Of a stretch of 64,000 bases of DNA, positions 25,702 to 35,297 are shown piece by piece. The DNA lies in contig JAFDXY010000001.1 in NCBI GenBank assembly GCA_018267725.1, positions 1 to 64,000 on the forward strand, given 5' to 3'. A program made the translations under genes and the position numbers. The stretch is from Bacteroidota bacterium. Lineage in GTDB: Bacteria > Bacteroidota > Bacteroidia > Chitinophagales > Chitinophagaceae. The notes beneath the pieces are model-generated. The model saw only the letters and a list, made by a program, of their open reading frames with translations, did no database searches and was not told the DNA's origin. Position 1 is the first letter of the stretch. Each line of letters begins with the position of its first letter.

Positions 25702-26106
25702 TTAATATCTGTTGTAACCGCCACCGCCGTTTCCGCGGTCTCTGCCACCACCACCGTAACCACCGCCACGGTTGCCACCACCACCAAAGCCGCCACGGCT
25801 ACCGCCGCCGCCAAAGCTTTTCTTAAAACCGCCACCGCCGCCACTTCTGCGTTCGCCTTCAGGGCGTGGTTGGCTTTCATTAACTACAATTTTACGACCC
25901 TGAATATCAGTATCATGTAAAGCAGCTATTGCAGTTTTTGCTGCATCATCATCTGCCATTTCAACAAAACCGAAACCTTTGCTGCGGTCGTTTTTAAATT
26001 TGTCTGTTACAATTTTTGCACTGCTTACTTCGCCATAAGGGGCAAATAATTCTTGAAGGTCTTCACTGGTCATTTGCCAGTTTAAATTTCCAACGTAAAT
26101 GTTCAT
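25702..26106 (-). CDS. Glycine-rich RRM RNA-binding protein
   Basis: 134 residues. Residues 1-80 are one RNA-recognition motif (PF00076) with RNP2 IYVGNL (3-8) and RNP1 KGFGFVEM (43-50). The tail is Gly/Arg-rich with repeated GGGG and RGG-like units, ending in a single Tyr. Single-RRM plus RGG-tail proteins in bacteria are linked to cold adaptation and RNA chaperoning. A roughly 105-base untranslated leader lies between its promoter (26218) and the start, compatible with post-transcriptional control. Confidence 0.93.
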   Translation of the reverse strand: MNIYVGNLNWQMTSEDLQELFAPYGEVSSAKIVTDKFKNDRSKGFGFVEMADDDAAKTAIAALHDTDIQGRKIVVNESQPRPEGERRSGGGGGFKKSFGGGGSRGGFGGGGNRGGGYGGGGRDRGNGGGGYNRY

Positions 26107-26217
26107 TGTTTTTTGATTAAATGTTTACAAAAACCCATTATAAAAACAGCAACCAAAACCCTGAGCATTTACTTTTTTAAAACCCCGAGAGAATGGAAAA
26201 CCGGTTATTGGGTACAA

Positions 26218-26247
26218 CAAAGATAGTTTTTTTGAGATACCGCCCAA
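26218..26247 (-). promoter_or_regulatory. Promoter of the RRM gene
   Basis: On the minus strand TTG (26247-26245) and TATCTTTG (26225-26218) are 19 bases apart, matching the Bacteroidota -33/-7 arrangement. The predicted leader before the start codon is about 105 bases. Confidence 0.55.
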
Positions 26248-26340
26248 CTTTTTTTCGGGGAATGGAAATAATATTGTTTTTGCAATTTTTAAAATAGTTA
26301 CTACTTTAGAACTAAAAACTGACACAAAGCTTTTATTGCT

Positions 26341-27126
26341 ATGAAACAACTATCACTTTTAATAATTGCAATGTTTTTTTTAAAATGTTTATATAGCCAA
26401 AAGCATTCAGAATATAATATTGCTGTTGGTACTGGCTTGTTTAAGTATGCTGGCACAGATAATACTTATATAGAACCTTATTATTCATCAGTAAATACTA
26501 ATAGTGTAGCTATAACAGCAGGGGGAAAGGGCTATGCTAATAACCCTCACGGCAATAAAGCTGGCTTTTCTTATTTTATTTTGGTAGGGATGAAAAAAAT
26601 AACTAAACGTAATTTTTTATGGCGTTATAGCATATCATATGAATCCGTTGAAAGTAAAAAATGTATTAATTGGCTATATGATGGTTTTAGCTATTATAAA
26701 ACTTTAGGAGGAGAGTGCTTGTTAAGAAACCAGTTTATTACACTTAGTCCCAATTATGGCTACAGATTTACAAATAAAAAAAATGTAAATGTATATTGTG
26801 ATATAACTGGAGGATTGGATATTGCTATGAATTTTTTCAATGCTCACGAAAAAACTTATGCAATTACCGCTACTAATAATACTGTAACAAATGATGATTT
26901 ATCTCGTACAAACGGTGGCTTTCATCCGTTAGATGTTAGGGCTAATCTGCAGGCAGAAATTGGTTATAACCGGTGGGGAATAATTGTTGACTATACTTGG
27001 GGGTTCTTTACCGGCATTAATACAACCATAGGAAGTACGCCAGAAGTGAATAATTCAAGATTTTTAAAATTTGGGTTGTCCTACCAGCTTAAATCTACTA
27101 AAAATAAAAAGCCTCACAATTCGTGA
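26341..27126 (+). CDS. Putative outer-membrane beta-barrel protein, unknown function
   Basis: 261 residues. A signal peptide (MKQLSLLIIAMFFLKCLYS) is followed by alternating aromatic/polar strands such as GFSYFILVGMKK, FLWRYSISYES and WGIIVDYTWGFF, typical of small Bacteroidota outer-membrane barrels. It ends with RFLKFGLSYQL and a short basic tail. The stop codon lies inside a terminator hairpin. No specific family is recognised, and the role is unknown. Confidence 0.7.
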   Translation: MKQLSLLIIAMFFLKCLYSQKHSEYNIAVGTGLFKYAGTDNTYIEPYYSSVNTNSVAITAGGKGYANNPHGNKAGFSYFILVGMKKITKRNFLWRYSISYESVESKKCINWLYDGFSYYKTLGGECLLRNQFITLSPNYGYRFTNKKNVNVYCDITGGLDIAMNFFNAHEKTYAITATNNTVTNDDLSRTNGGFHPLDVRANLQAEIGYNRWGIIVDYTWGFFTGINTTIGSTPEVNNSRFLKFGLSYQLKSTKNKKPHNS

Positions 27127-27133
27127 GGCTTTT
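27107..27133. terminator. Terminator overlapping the stop codon of the barrel-protein gene
   Basis: The hairpin AAAAGCCTCAC/GTGAGGCTTTT has an AATTC loop. The TGA stop (27124-27126) is within the 3' arm. A-rich and T-rich flanks make it usable on both strands, so it may also serve the convergent rplI. Confidence 0.82.
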
Positions 27134-27153
27134 GTAAAATTTAATTTTTAAAA

Positions 27154-27600
27154 TTATTCTCCTATAACTTCAAATTCAATTTCGGTATTGTTGCCGTTAC
27201 CAAAATCTATAGTAGCTTTGTAGTTACCTAATTCTTTTACTTCATCTACAATATGAATACGTTTACGGTCTATTTCATAACCTTTTTGGTCGCGAATGGC
27301 ACGTGCAATTTGTAATGAAGTTACGCTTCCAAATATTTTGCCCGAAGTACCTGTTTTAGCACCAATTTTTACAGGAGAAGCTTTTAATACTTCTACTACT
27401 TTGTTTATTTGGGCTAACATTGCTGCTTCTTTTTTAGCTTGTACTTTTAAACGTTCTTCTAATTGTTTTACGTTTGAAGGATTAGCTTCTACAGCAAATT
27501 TTTTAGGAATTAAATAGTTGCGGGCATATCCGTTTTTTACGGTTACTAATTCGTTGCGTCCGCCAAGATTATCTACATCTTGAATTAAAATTACTTGCAT
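27154..27600 (-). CDS. rplI: 50S ribosomal protein L9
   Basis: 148 residues, the usual length. The N-terminal domain begins MQVILIQDVDNLGGRNELV and contains NGYARNYLIPKKFA. A long connecting helix (about 45-75) leads to the C-terminal rRNA-binding domain with KIFGSVTSLQIARAI. It is the last gene of rpsF-rpsR-rplI, separated from rpsR by 110 bases containing a small hairpin (TTCCTTT/AAAGGAA near 27665). Confidence 0.97.
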   Translation of the reverse strand: MQVILIQDVDNLGGRNELVTVKNGYARNYLIPKKFAVEANPSNVKQLEERLKVQAKKEAAMLAQINKVVEVLKASPVKIGAKTGTSGKIFGSVTSLQIARAIRDQKGYEIDRKRIHIVDEVKELGNYKATIDFGNGNNTEIEFEVIGE

Positions 27601-27710
27601 TGTTTTGTTTTTTTAGTTCCCAAGACACCCAATCTGTTTTTAATGAATGATTGCGACTGTCAGTTCCTTTTATAAAGGAAAATTAGGGAGTGGTTACTAA
27701 TATGTTTGTT

Positions 27711-27974
27711 CTATTTTAATAAATCTGTAACGTAAGGTAATAAAGCCATTTGACGTGCTTTTTTTACTGCATCGCTTACTTTACGTTGGTATTTTAAAGA
27801 GTTTCCGCTTAAACGGCGAGGCAACATTTTACCTTGTTCATTCAAGAATTTCTTTAAAAATTCTACGTCTTTATAATCAACATATTTAATACCGTATTTT
27901 TTAAAACGGCAATATTTCTTTTTAGGTTTCTCCTGCTTAATGGCAGTAAGATATTTTATTTCGTTCTTTGCCAT
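27711..27974 (-). CDS. rpsR: 30S ribosomal protein S18
   Basis: 87 residues. The central signature [20 protein letters not shown] and the KILPRRLSG-type motif (here [15 protein letters not shown]) are clear. It binds S6 and 16S rRNA at the platform. It starts 1 base after rpsF stops, so translational coupling is expected. Confidence 0.97.
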   Translation of the reverse strand: MAKNEIKYLTAIKQEKPKKKYCRFKKYGIKYVDYKDVEFLKKFLNEQGKMLPRRLSGNSLKYQRKVSDAVKKARQMALLPYVTDLLK

Positions 27975-27975
27975 A

Positions 27976-28332
27976 TTATACCTCCGCTACTTTTTGGTTT
28001 TTAAATGGAAGACCTGTTTTTTTATGAGCATTGTATTCAACAGCATATTTATCTAATTTGGTAAATAGGTGTCTCATTACTTGCTCATCACGCAATAATT
28101 GAATTTTCAATTTTTCGTTAAAATCAGCAGTGCTGCTGTATTCTAACACCCAATAAATGCCTGTGGTTTTTTTCTCAATGGGGTACGCTAAAGATTTTAA
28201 GCCCCAAGGTTTACTGTGTACTACAGAACCTTTGTTTTCGGTGATAAAGCTCTCGTACTTTTTTTGAGCAGATTTAAAATCTTCTTCAGAAAGTACAGGC
28301 GTAAAAATCACCATTAGTTCGTAATTGTTCAT
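27976..28332 (-). CDS. rpsF: 30S ribosomal protein S6
   Basis: 118 residues. The ferredoxin-like fold begins [18 protein letters not shown] and contains [20 protein letters not shown] and [17 protein letters not shown]. It forms the S6:S18 heterodimer with the next gene product. It is transcribed from a good promoter at 28419. The leader (28333-28412) has a hairpin with arms CTTTGA/TCAAAG, possibly relevant to S6:S18 autoregulation, though I did not recognise the known binding motif. Confidence 0.96.
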   Translation of the reverse strand: MNNYELMVIFTPVLSEEDFKSAQKKYESFITENKGSVVHSKPWGLKSLAYPIEKKTTGIYWVLEYSSTADFNEKLKIQLLRDEQVMRHLFTKLDKYAVEYNAHKKTGLPFKNQKVAEV

Positions 28333-28418
28333 TACCTGTTTGTTTTTAATTGGTTTTTCCCAATGGACAACTTTGAAATTGTATCAAAGCAGAATCTGCC
28401 AAAACAGATTTGGGGCTG

Positions 28419-28447
28419 CAAAAGTAGGGGATTTTGCTATTTCAAAA
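28419..28447 (-). promoter_or_regulatory. Promoter of the rpsF-rpsR-rplI operon
   Basis: On the minus strand a TTTTG (28447-28443) and a TACTTTTG (28426-28419) are 16 bases apart, close to the Bacteroidota promoter layout. The start of transcription would fall near 28412, giving a leader of about 80 bases. Confidence 0.6.
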
Positions 28448-28463
28448 CTTATTTTTTTGAAAA

Positions 28464-29201
28464 CTAAGAGTTATTGCTACCTGAATTTTTTTGGTGCAAC
28501 AGTTTTGATTTGGTTAAATATTTGCCGTTGGGTGCATACATAAAAAGGCATGTACCACCTTTAATAGTTTCAATAATGGCATTATTTTCTTCTTCGGGAA
28601 CGGCGGGGCAACCTTCGCTTCTACCAATACGACCTTGTAATTTTATAAAATCTTCGCTTACATAAGCAGCACTGTGCATTACAATACCTCTGTTGTATGC
28701 ATTATCATTAAACCCTTTTTCTTCTCCTTCTAATTTTAATGAATAACCATGTTTGCCAAAATACGTTGTAGAAGTAACATAAAAACCAAGACTGCTTTTA
28801 AAACTTTGAGATTTATTGGAAAACGAAGTAGCACTTTGTGTACCCGAATTTTTGCCATGAGAAACGTAGGTATTAAACAGAATGCTATAATTTTTTATAT
28901 TAATAACAAATAATCTTTTAGCTGTTGAAGGAAGACTAAAATCTATAATAGAAATGATGCTATCGTTTTTTACTTTTCCAATGGTTACTAAACTTTGATA
29001 ACCTTTAAGTGCAGCAGTAAATGCTTGTTTAGATAAACCTAATTCTGATAGATTTAAGCTATCGTAAACAGAAACATTTTGCTTTATTTTAGTTGCAGTT
29101 ACTGCAATAATTTTTGTTGAATGAATATTATTAAAAGAAAGAGAAATTCCTCCAATAAATAAAAAAACTATCGTAACAACAAATGCACATTTCCTTTGCA
29201 T
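28464..29201 (-). CDS. Secreted L,D-transpeptidase-like (murein transpeptidase catalytic) protein
   Basis: 245 residues with an N-terminal signal/anchor (FVVTIVFLFIGGISLSF). The catalytic part has YVSHGKNSG, an SSLGFYVTS segment and the Cys-containing RSEGCPAVPEE near residue 210, with a preceding His in GIVMHSAAYVS. This fits the YkuD_2 (PF13645) type of L,D-transpeptidase-like proteins acting on periplasmic murein. A second, different L,D-transpeptidase is at 59545. The start at 29201 gives the only plausible signal sequence. Confidence 0.85.
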   Translation of the reverse strand: MQRKCAFVVTIVFLFIGGISLSFNNIHSTKIIAVTATKIKQNVSVYDSLNLSELGLSKQAFTAALKGYQSLVTIGKVKNDSIISIIDFSLPSTAKRLFVINIKNYSILFNTYVSHGKNSGTQSATSFSNKSQSFKSSLGFYVTSTTYFGKHGYSLKLEGEEKGFNDNAYNRGIVMHSAAYVSEDFIKLQGRIGRSEGCPAVPEEENNAIIETIKGGTCLFMYAPNGKYLTKSKLLHQKNSGSNNS

Positions 29202-29285
29202 AGGATATAATTTGAAGGCCGCAAAGATAGGGAGAAGCCTTTCTGTGCAGCCTTTTTGTAAAATGCTTTAACTTTTTTAAAACGT

Positions 29286-30335
29286 TTATTCAATACGTTT
29301 TAGTAATACTATATAAGTAGGAAAGTGGTCGCTATAACCGCCGCGGTAAGTATTTCCATCCCAAGTACGCATAGGGTAGCCTTTGTATTTTCCTATGTTT
29401 TCTTTCATAAACTCTCGGTTATAAATAAATTGCTGATAATAAAAGAAACCGTTTTGAGATTTGTTTAACCAAGGGTAATTAATCATTATTTGGTCAAAAA
29501 GCCCCCATGCATCTTGATAAGCCAATGTGCCAATACCTTTTTTGTATAAATCAATCCACGGATTAAAAATGCCACCGGGTTGTACATCGGCAATTTTACC
29601 TTTTGCTTTTAAAACTTCGGTAATACTTGGGCTAATAGGGTCGTCATTTAAATCGCCCATAATAATTACTTTTTGTTCACCATCTGCTTTAGCAATACTA
29701 TCCATGTGTTTTTTGCAAACCATTGCTGCTGCTGCCCTTGCGGGTGCACTTCTTTCTTCGCCACCTAACCGAGATGGCCAGTGATTTACATATACATGAA
29801 TGGTTTCTCCATCTAATTTTCCTTTCACCCATAAAACATCTCTGGTGTAATAAGCATCTTTTGAATTACCCGGAAGTTTTACAAAAAGGGGTTTGCTTTC
29901 TTCTACCTTAAAATATTTAGAATTATAAAGTAAAGCTACATCTACTCCACGTGCATCTTTGCTATCATAATGTACAAACTTATAATTGCGTTTTATTAAT
30001 AATGGGTGATGAATTAAATCGTTCAGTACTGTATCATTCTCAATTTCTGCAACACCAATTAAGGCAGGACCATCTGGGTTGGCAGGTGCAGCATCGGTAC
30101 CAATGCCTGAAAGAACGGTGGCTAATCTTTCAATTTTTGTAAAATAAATTTTTGAATTGTAGTTTTTAGCTCCTTGCGGAGTAAACTCTACATCATTAAC
30201 CATAGGGTTGTGCACTGTGTCGTAAAAATTCTCTAAATTGTAAAATGCAATAACTGCTACTTTGTAGTTTTGTTTTTGTGCATGCAGCCAACAACCGATG
30301 AAAACTGTCAATGCACCTAATATATATTTCTTCAT
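29286..30335 (-). CDS. Secreted endonuclease/exonuclease/phosphatase family protein
   Basis: 349 residues with a signal peptide (MKKYILGALTVFIGCWLHAQ). The EEP fold (PF03372) follows: FYNLENFYD near residue 33, IGVAEIEND (metal Glu), VYVNHWPSR (catalytic His), IMGDLNDDP (Asp/Asn) and GYSDHFP (terminal Asp-His). All catalytic landmarks are present. Members hydrolyse phosphodiester or phosphomonoester bonds. It is divergent from the TonB receptor at 30465 with 129 bases between them, which suggests a shared locus for breaking down and importing a phosphorus-rich substrate. That role is inference. Confidence 0.88.
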   Translation of the reverse strand: MKKYILGALTVFIGCWLHAQKQNYKVAVIAFYNLENFYDTVHNPMVNDVEFTPQGAKNYNSKIYFTKIERLATVLSGIGTDAAPANPDGPALIGVAEIENDTVLNDLIHHPLLIKRNYKFVHYDSKDARGVDVALLYNSKYFKVEESKPLFVKLPGNSKDAYYTRDVLWVKGKLDGETIHVYVNHWPSRLGGEERSAPARAAAAMVCKKHMDSIAKADGEQKVIIMGDLNDDPISPSITEVLKAKGKIADVQPGGIFNPWIDLYKKGIGTLAYQDAWGLFDQIMINYPWLNKSQNGFFYYQQFIYNREFMKENIGKYKGYPMRTWDGNTYRGGYSDHFPTYIVLLKRIE

Positions 30336-30434
30336 GCTGTAAATGTAATGTTAGTAAACAAATAATATCCTTATTTTGACCTGAGTAATTTTTTTTTACT
30401 TTTTTATTAAAGTTAATAGATTTTAAGTTACTTT

Positions 30435-30442
30435 TAATTTTG
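30435..30442 (+). promoter_or_regulatory. -7 promoter element for the TonB receptor
   Basis: TAATTTTG fits TAnnTTTG, 22 bases before the ATG. The -33 region is AT-rich without a clear TTTG. Confidence 0.4.
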
Positions 30443-30464
30443 CATTTTTTTAAAAACTAAGCTT

Positions 30465-33029
30465 ATGAGATTTACCGGTGTTTTATTACTGGCCGTTTGT
30501 TTTGTTGTTCAAACTGCCAATGCCCAAAAAAAAGGGAAGAAACCTTTGAAAGACACAACTACTACATCGAAAGTTGATAGTACAATGGAAGAAGATGTTA
30601 AAAACGCCATATCGGGCGATATTCCCGTTGTAACTTTAGATGATAATGATTTAGGCGATGGAAGTTCGCAAAACATTTCTTCGGTTTTAACTGCAGGGAG
30701 AGATCCATTTTATTCTGCTGCCGCTTTTAATTTTAGCCCGGCAAGGTTTAGAATTCGTGGGTACGACGCAGACCATTTTAGCACATTTATGAATGGTGTT
30801 CCTATGGAAAACCTTGATAATGGTTTTACTCCGTTTGGTTTGTGGGGAGGATTAAATGATGTAATGCGAAACAAAGATTTTTCTTTAGCATTACGCCCCA
30901 ACACATTTGCTTTTGGAGAATTGGGTTCTGCTATTAATATAGACTCTCGTGCAAGCAAACAGCGAAAGCAAACAGAATTTGGTTATGCTTATTCTAACAG
31001 AAACTATACACATAGGTGGAGTTTTACCCATAGCACAGGTATAAGCAAAAAAGGATGGGCATTTACTTTTAGTGGAAGTAGAAGATGGGCCGATGAAGGT
31101 TATACGCCAGGTACTTATTATAACGGATGGAGTTATTTTTTAGGAGTTGATAAACGTATTGGGCAAAAACATTTACTCTCACTTGTTGCTTTTGCGGCAC
31201 CAACAGAAAATGGTAAACAAGGTGCAGCAACAGCTGAGGCCCAAAGTTTAGCCGGCTCTCCGTATTACAACCCGTATTGGGGTTACCAAGTAGGTAAAAA
31301 AAGAAATGCTAATGTGGGAAGAGTTAACCAACCAATGTTTATATTAACGCATGATTATAGAATTAATAATAAAACTTCTTTAGTAAGTGCAGTTGCTTAT
31401 TCGTTTGGAGATAGAGGAGCATCAAGTTTAGATTGGTACAATGCACCAGACCCACGCCCAGATTATTATAGAAATTTACCGAGCTATTATCAAAGCAATC
31501 CAACAGAATTTCAAATGATGACAAATGCCTGGAAGAATAATGAAAGCACTCGTCAAATAAATTGGGCAGGATTATATGATGCTAACCGTAATAATATTGA
31601 AACATTTAACGGAACAACTGGAAAAAGATCTCGCTATCTTTTATCAGAAAATGTAACCAACTCGCAACGTTTAAACTTTAGCACCGTATTAAATACAACG
31701 GTAAAAAATCTTGCTTTTACAGCAGGATTATCTTATCAATCAATGAAAAATAATTACTTTAAAAGAATTTTAGATATGCTTGGCGGTGATTATTTTGCTG
31801 ATTTGAATCAATTTGCTGAAAGAAGTTATCCTAACAATCCTACTGCCAACCAAAATGATTTAAACAGACCCAACAGAATTGTACATGCAGGAGACAGATA
31901 TGGTTATGATTATGATATTAATATTAATAAAGCAAGCGGTTGGGGGCAAGTAGTAGCCAGATACAGTAATATAGATTTCTTTGCAGCTTTAGAATTATCT
32001 AATACTCAATTTTGGAGAACAGGAAATGTAAAAAGCGGTTTATTCCCTAATAATTCTTACGGAAAATCTACTGTTTACAACTTTAATAATTATGCTTTTA
32101 AAGGCGGCTTTACGTTTAAGATTGATGGAAGAAATTACTTCTATGTAAATCAATCAATTATGTCAAGAGCTCCTTTTTTCAGCAATGTATATGTTTCTGC
32201 AAGAACAAGAGATATTACACAACCTAATATTAAAAGTGAGCAAATACAATCTGTAGAAGGAGGGTATGTATTAAATGCTCCTAAATTAAAAATAAGATTA
32301 AGTGGTTATTATACAGAAATTAAAAACCAAATGGATGTACTTTCTTATTATGACGATCACTATCAAAACCTTGTAAATTACGCATTAAGCAATATTAGCA
32401 AATTACATTACGGAATGGAATTTGGATTTGAAGCAAAAGTTTTACCAAATGTTACCGTTAATGGTGCAGCAGCTTTGGGCAGATATTATTATAATGGCCG
32501 CCAATATGCAATTACTACTTTAGATAATAATGCAAGCGTATTAAGTTCAGATTCTGTTTATGCAACCAATTACAGAATAGGTGGCACGCCACAAGAAGCT
32601 TACAGTTTAGGCATTACTTATCGTTCACCAAAATATTGGTTTGTAAGCTTAACAGGAAATTATTTTGATCAAATGTGGATTGATTTTAACCCAATAAGAA
32701 GAACTGCAAAAGCTGTTATTGATGTGCCCGCTAACAGTCAAGATCGCAGCGATATTCTTAATCAACAACAATTTAATGGACAATACACATTAGATTTTTT
32801 TGGAGGTTATTCTTGGAAATTACCAAAGCGTTATAACATTAATCATAAATCAACATTCTTGGTGTTAAGTTTTGGAGTAAGCAATATGCTAAACAACCAA
32901 AATATTATAACAGGTGGGTTTGAACAATTACGATTTGATTTTACCACACATAACGTAAACAAATTCCCTTCAAAATATTACTATGCTTATGGCATTAATT
33001 ATTTTGCAAGTGCAACCATTAGATTTTAA
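30465..33029 (+). CDS. TonB-dependent outer-membrane receptor
   Basis: 854 residues. A signal peptide (MRFTGVLLLAVCFVVQTANAQ) is followed directly by a plug domain (RFRIRGYDADHFSTFMNGVP at about 95-115 and the LGSAINIDSR end) and a 22-strand-type barrel ending FASATIRF. It lacks the carboxypeptidase-like repeat and SusC features. It would import a large or scarce substrate across the outer membrane using TonB energy. The lipoprotein gene follows after 39 bases, likely in the same operon. The substrate is unknown. Confidence 0.93.
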   Translation: MRFTGVLLLAVCFVVQTANAQKKGKKPLKDTTTTSKVDSTMEEDVKNAISGDIPVVTLDDNDLGDGSSQNISSVLTAGRDPFYSAAAFNFSPARFRIRGYDADHFSTFMNGVPMENLDNGFTPFGLWGGLNDVMRNKDFSLALRPNTFAFGELGSAINIDSRASKQRKQTEFGYAYSNRNYTHRWSFTHSTGISKKGWAFTFSGSRRWADEGYTPGTYYNGWSYFLGVDKRIGQKHLLSLVAFAAPTENGKQGAATAEAQSLAGSPYYNPYWGYQVGKKRNANVGRVNQPMFILTHDYRINNKTSLVSAVAYSFGDRGASSLDWYNAPDPRPDYYRNLPSYYQSNPTEFQMMTNAWKNNESTRQINWAGLYDANRNNIETFNGTTGKRSRYLLSENVTNSQRLNFSTVLNTTVKNLAFTAGLSYQSMKNNYFKRILDMLGGDYFADLNQFAERSYPNNPTANQNDLNRPNRIVHAGDRYGYDYDININKASGWGQVVARYSNIDFFAALELSNTQFWRTGNVKSGLFPNNSYGKSTVYNFNNYAFKGGFTFKIDGRNYFYVNQSIMSRAPFFSNVYVSARTRDITQPNIKSEQIQSVEGGYVLNAPKLKIRLSGYYTEIKNQMDVLSYYDDHYQNLVNYALSNISKLHYGMEFGFEAKVLPNVTVNGAAALGRYYYNGRQYAITTLDNNASVLSSDSVYATNYRIGGTPQEAYSLGITYRSPKYWFVSLTGNYFDQMWIDFNPIRRTAKAVIDVPANSQDRSDILNQQQFNGQYTLDFFGGYSWKLPKRYNINHKSTFLVLSFGVSNMLNNQNIITGGFEQLRFDFTTHNVNKFPSKYYYAYGINYFASATIRF

Positions 33030-33068
33030 TAATAAAACCAATTATAAACTTTTTAATAGTACAGTATC

Positions 33069-35174
33069 ATGAAGAAACAATCATTTTTAAAAATTTCAAT
33101 TTTAAGCTTAATAGCCACCATAACCGTGTTGGCATCATGTAATAAAAAATTTGATGAACCACCTGTGCCGGGTAACCCAAATATTACAGCCAATACAACT
33201 ATTAAAGCATTAAAAGCAATGCATAGCATTGGTGGATTTGAAAACTTAAATACCGATATAGTTATTAGCGGTATTGTTGTAGGAAACGATAAAAACGGAA
33301 ATCTTTACAAACAAATTTGTATTCAAGATGCTACCGGAGGTATAACCGTTTTGTTAGATGCCTCTAACGTATATGCACAATACCCCGTAGGAAGACAAAT
33401 ATTTATAAAATGTAAAGGCTTGTATTTAAGTGATTATGGAAAACTAATTCAATTAGGAATGATTGATAATAGTGTTCCGGGCAACCCCTCTCTTACAGGT
33501 ATTCCTTCAACATTATTTGATAACTACATTATAAAAGGAAGTTTAGGAAATGTGGTTACACCTAAAGTAGTAACAATAAGTCAATTAAACGATACATTAC
33601 AAAGCACCTTAATTCAAATTAATAATGTAGAATATCAAGCTTCAGATACCAGCCGTACTTATGCCGATACTTCTGCTGCTAAAAGCTCAGTAAATTTAAC
33701 TTTGAATGAATGTACAGGTGCAAGGGTGATAACTTATACAAGTGGATATGCAAACTTTGCCGGAATAAAACCACCTAAAGGAAACGGTAGCATAACTTGT
33801 ATTTATTTTATATACAGAACAACTCCTGAATTAATTATTAGAGATACAAGTGATGTGCAATTAACAGGCCCTCGTTGTGCTGCATCTGCCACTGTACTTT
33901 CTATTGCACAATTAAGAAGCATGTACACAGGTTCTGATTTAACCTTAGGTGCTTATAAAGTAAGAGGCATTGTAATTTCAGATGCTACTAATAAAAATAT
34001 ATCTGCAGGAAATATAGTTATTCAAAATACCGGTACTACCCCAAGCGGTATTGATTTGTTTTTTGGAGCTGCCGCAACTACAACTGCATTTAATATTGGC
34101 GATTCTATTGAAGTAAACATTACAGGAGGAACATTATCAAGTTATAACGGCATGCTTCAAGTAAAACTTAGTGCCGCTACATTACCAAGTGGTACATTAG
34201 CAACCGGTGTTACAGTTACCCCAACAACAACAACAATAGCACAACTAAATTCAAATATTGCTACCATTGAAAATACTTTAATAAAAATTGTTAGTGCTAC
34301 TGCAACTTCTGCATCAGGTACTACTTACGGCGGCAATCAAACATTAACCGATGCAAGTGGAACAGTTACATTATACACAGCGGCTGCAGCAACATTTGCA
34401 GGTGCTACTTTACCAACAGGCTGTTCTAATTGGGTAGGTATTCCAAGCAGATATACTACCAATCAATTTGCTATAAGAAATACAAGTGATGTTACTTCTG
34501 GTACAGGTTGTAGCACTGGTGGTGGTGGAGGTGGTGGAGGTACTGGTGGTACCGGAATTGCTTTAACAACATCTCCTGTTGTACTTAATTTTGATGGAAT
34601 AGGAAGCGGATTGCCACAAGGAGTTACTGTATTTACAGGAGCAACTTCAACATCTTTTGGTACTGCTGCTACTTTAACAACAGCTTTAGGTTCTTGGAGT
34701 AATCTTTCTGCTGCGTTTAAAAACTTTGCTTCGGCAACAGGTTTAACTTCATCAAGTGCTCAAACTGCACAAGATGCATCAACTAACAGAGCTTTAGGTA
34801 TAAGACAAACAGGCTCCGTAGGAGATCCTGGTGCTTCATTTGTTTTCCAATTAAATAATACAACGGGTAAAACTAATTTAGGTATGACTTTCTTGCTACA
34901 ATCTTTAGATAATACTGTAGGAAGAACAGTTACATGGACAGTTGATTATGCTACCGGTGATACACCAACCTCATTTACTTCAGTTACTACTTCTCCTGCA
35001 ACACTTACAACTTCTCCAACATGGGGAAGCACGGCAGTAACTGTAAGCTTTGGAAGTGCATTAAATAATATTAGTAGTAAAGTATGGATTCGTATTTCAA
35101 CATTTTCTGCATCAACAGGAGGCGGTACCAGACCATCAAGTGCTATTGATGATGTAAACTTTACTTTTAATTAA
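33069..35174 (+). CDS. DUF5689-type surface lipoprotein
   Basis: 701 residues. A lipoprotein signal ends at LASC (Cys24). The next part (about 40-280) matches the DUF5689 type: TIKALKAMHS, DIVISGIVVGND, GNLYKQICIQDATGGI, VGRQIFIKCKGLYL. A second OB-like copy follows (about 283-490). After a poly-Gly linker near 485-500 comes a C-terminal beta-rich domain that resembles a choice-of-anchor type. It is cotranscribed with the TonB receptor, so it is probably its surface partner. The ligand is unknown. Confidence 0.82.
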   Translation: MKKQSFLKISILSLIATITVLASCNKKFDEPPVPGNPNITANTTIKALKAMHSIGGFENLNTDIVISGIVVGNDKNGNLYKQICIQDATGGITVLLDASNVYAQYPVGRQIFIKCKGLYLSDYGKLIQLGMIDNSVPGNPSLTGIPSTLFDNYIIKGSLGNVVTPKVVTISQLNDTLQSTLIQINNVEYQASDTSRTYADTSAAKSSVNLTLNECTGARVITYTSGYANFAGIKPPKGNGSITCIYFIYRTTPELIIRDTSDVQLTGPRCAASATVLSIAQLRSMYTGSDLTLGAYKVRGIVISDATNKNISAGNIVIQNTGTTPSGIDLFFGAAATTTAFNIGDSIEVNITGGTLSSYNGMLQVKLSAATLPSGTLATGVTVTPTTTTIAQLNSNIATIENTLIKIVSATATSASGTTYGGNQTLTDASGTVTLYTAAAATFAGATLPTGCSNWVGIPSRYTTNQFAIRNTSDVTSGTGCSTGGGGGGGGTGGTGIALTTSPVVLNFDGIGSGLPQGVTVFTGATSTSFGTAATLTTALGSWSNLSAAFKNFASATGLTSSSAQTAQDASTNRALGIRQTGSVGDPGASFVFQLNNTTGKTNLGMTFLLQSLDNTVGRTVTWTVDYATGDTPTSFTSVTTSPATLTTSPTWGSTAVTVSFGSALNNISSKVWIRISTFSASTGGGTRPSSAIDDVNFTFN

Positions 35175-35201
35175 GAAAGAAGAAAATAGTTTTAGCATAA
35201 A

Positions 35202-35231
35202 AAAAATTCCCGCAGTCTGCGGGAATTTTTT
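35202..35231. terminator. Bidirectional terminator after the DUF5689-type gene
   Basis: Long arms AAAAATTCCCGCA/TGCGGGAATTTTT surround a 3-base loop, 27 bases after the stop. The A-run/T-run symmetry lets it serve the convergent HAD gene as well. Confidence 0.9.
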
Positions 35232-35297
35232 GTTCATGTAATTTATATATTGTAAAAATATTTTATACAATATTAGAGTTGTGAATAAAATTATAAT

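Noticed and set aside
25596..25920. Ala/Val-rich frames opposite the glycine-rich tail of the RRM gene
   Set aside because: They are antisense readings of GGN-rich codons and have no independent support.
26125..26349. 74-residue frame in the leader of the RRM gene
   Set aside because: It spans the promoter and 5' leader on the same strand, and its N-terminus overlaps the neighbouring barrel-protein start. No family features.
27601..27710. Extra small gene between rplI and rpsR
   Set aside because: The 110 bases hold only a short hairpin and no open frame of interest. It is part of the ribosomal operon's untranslated spacer.
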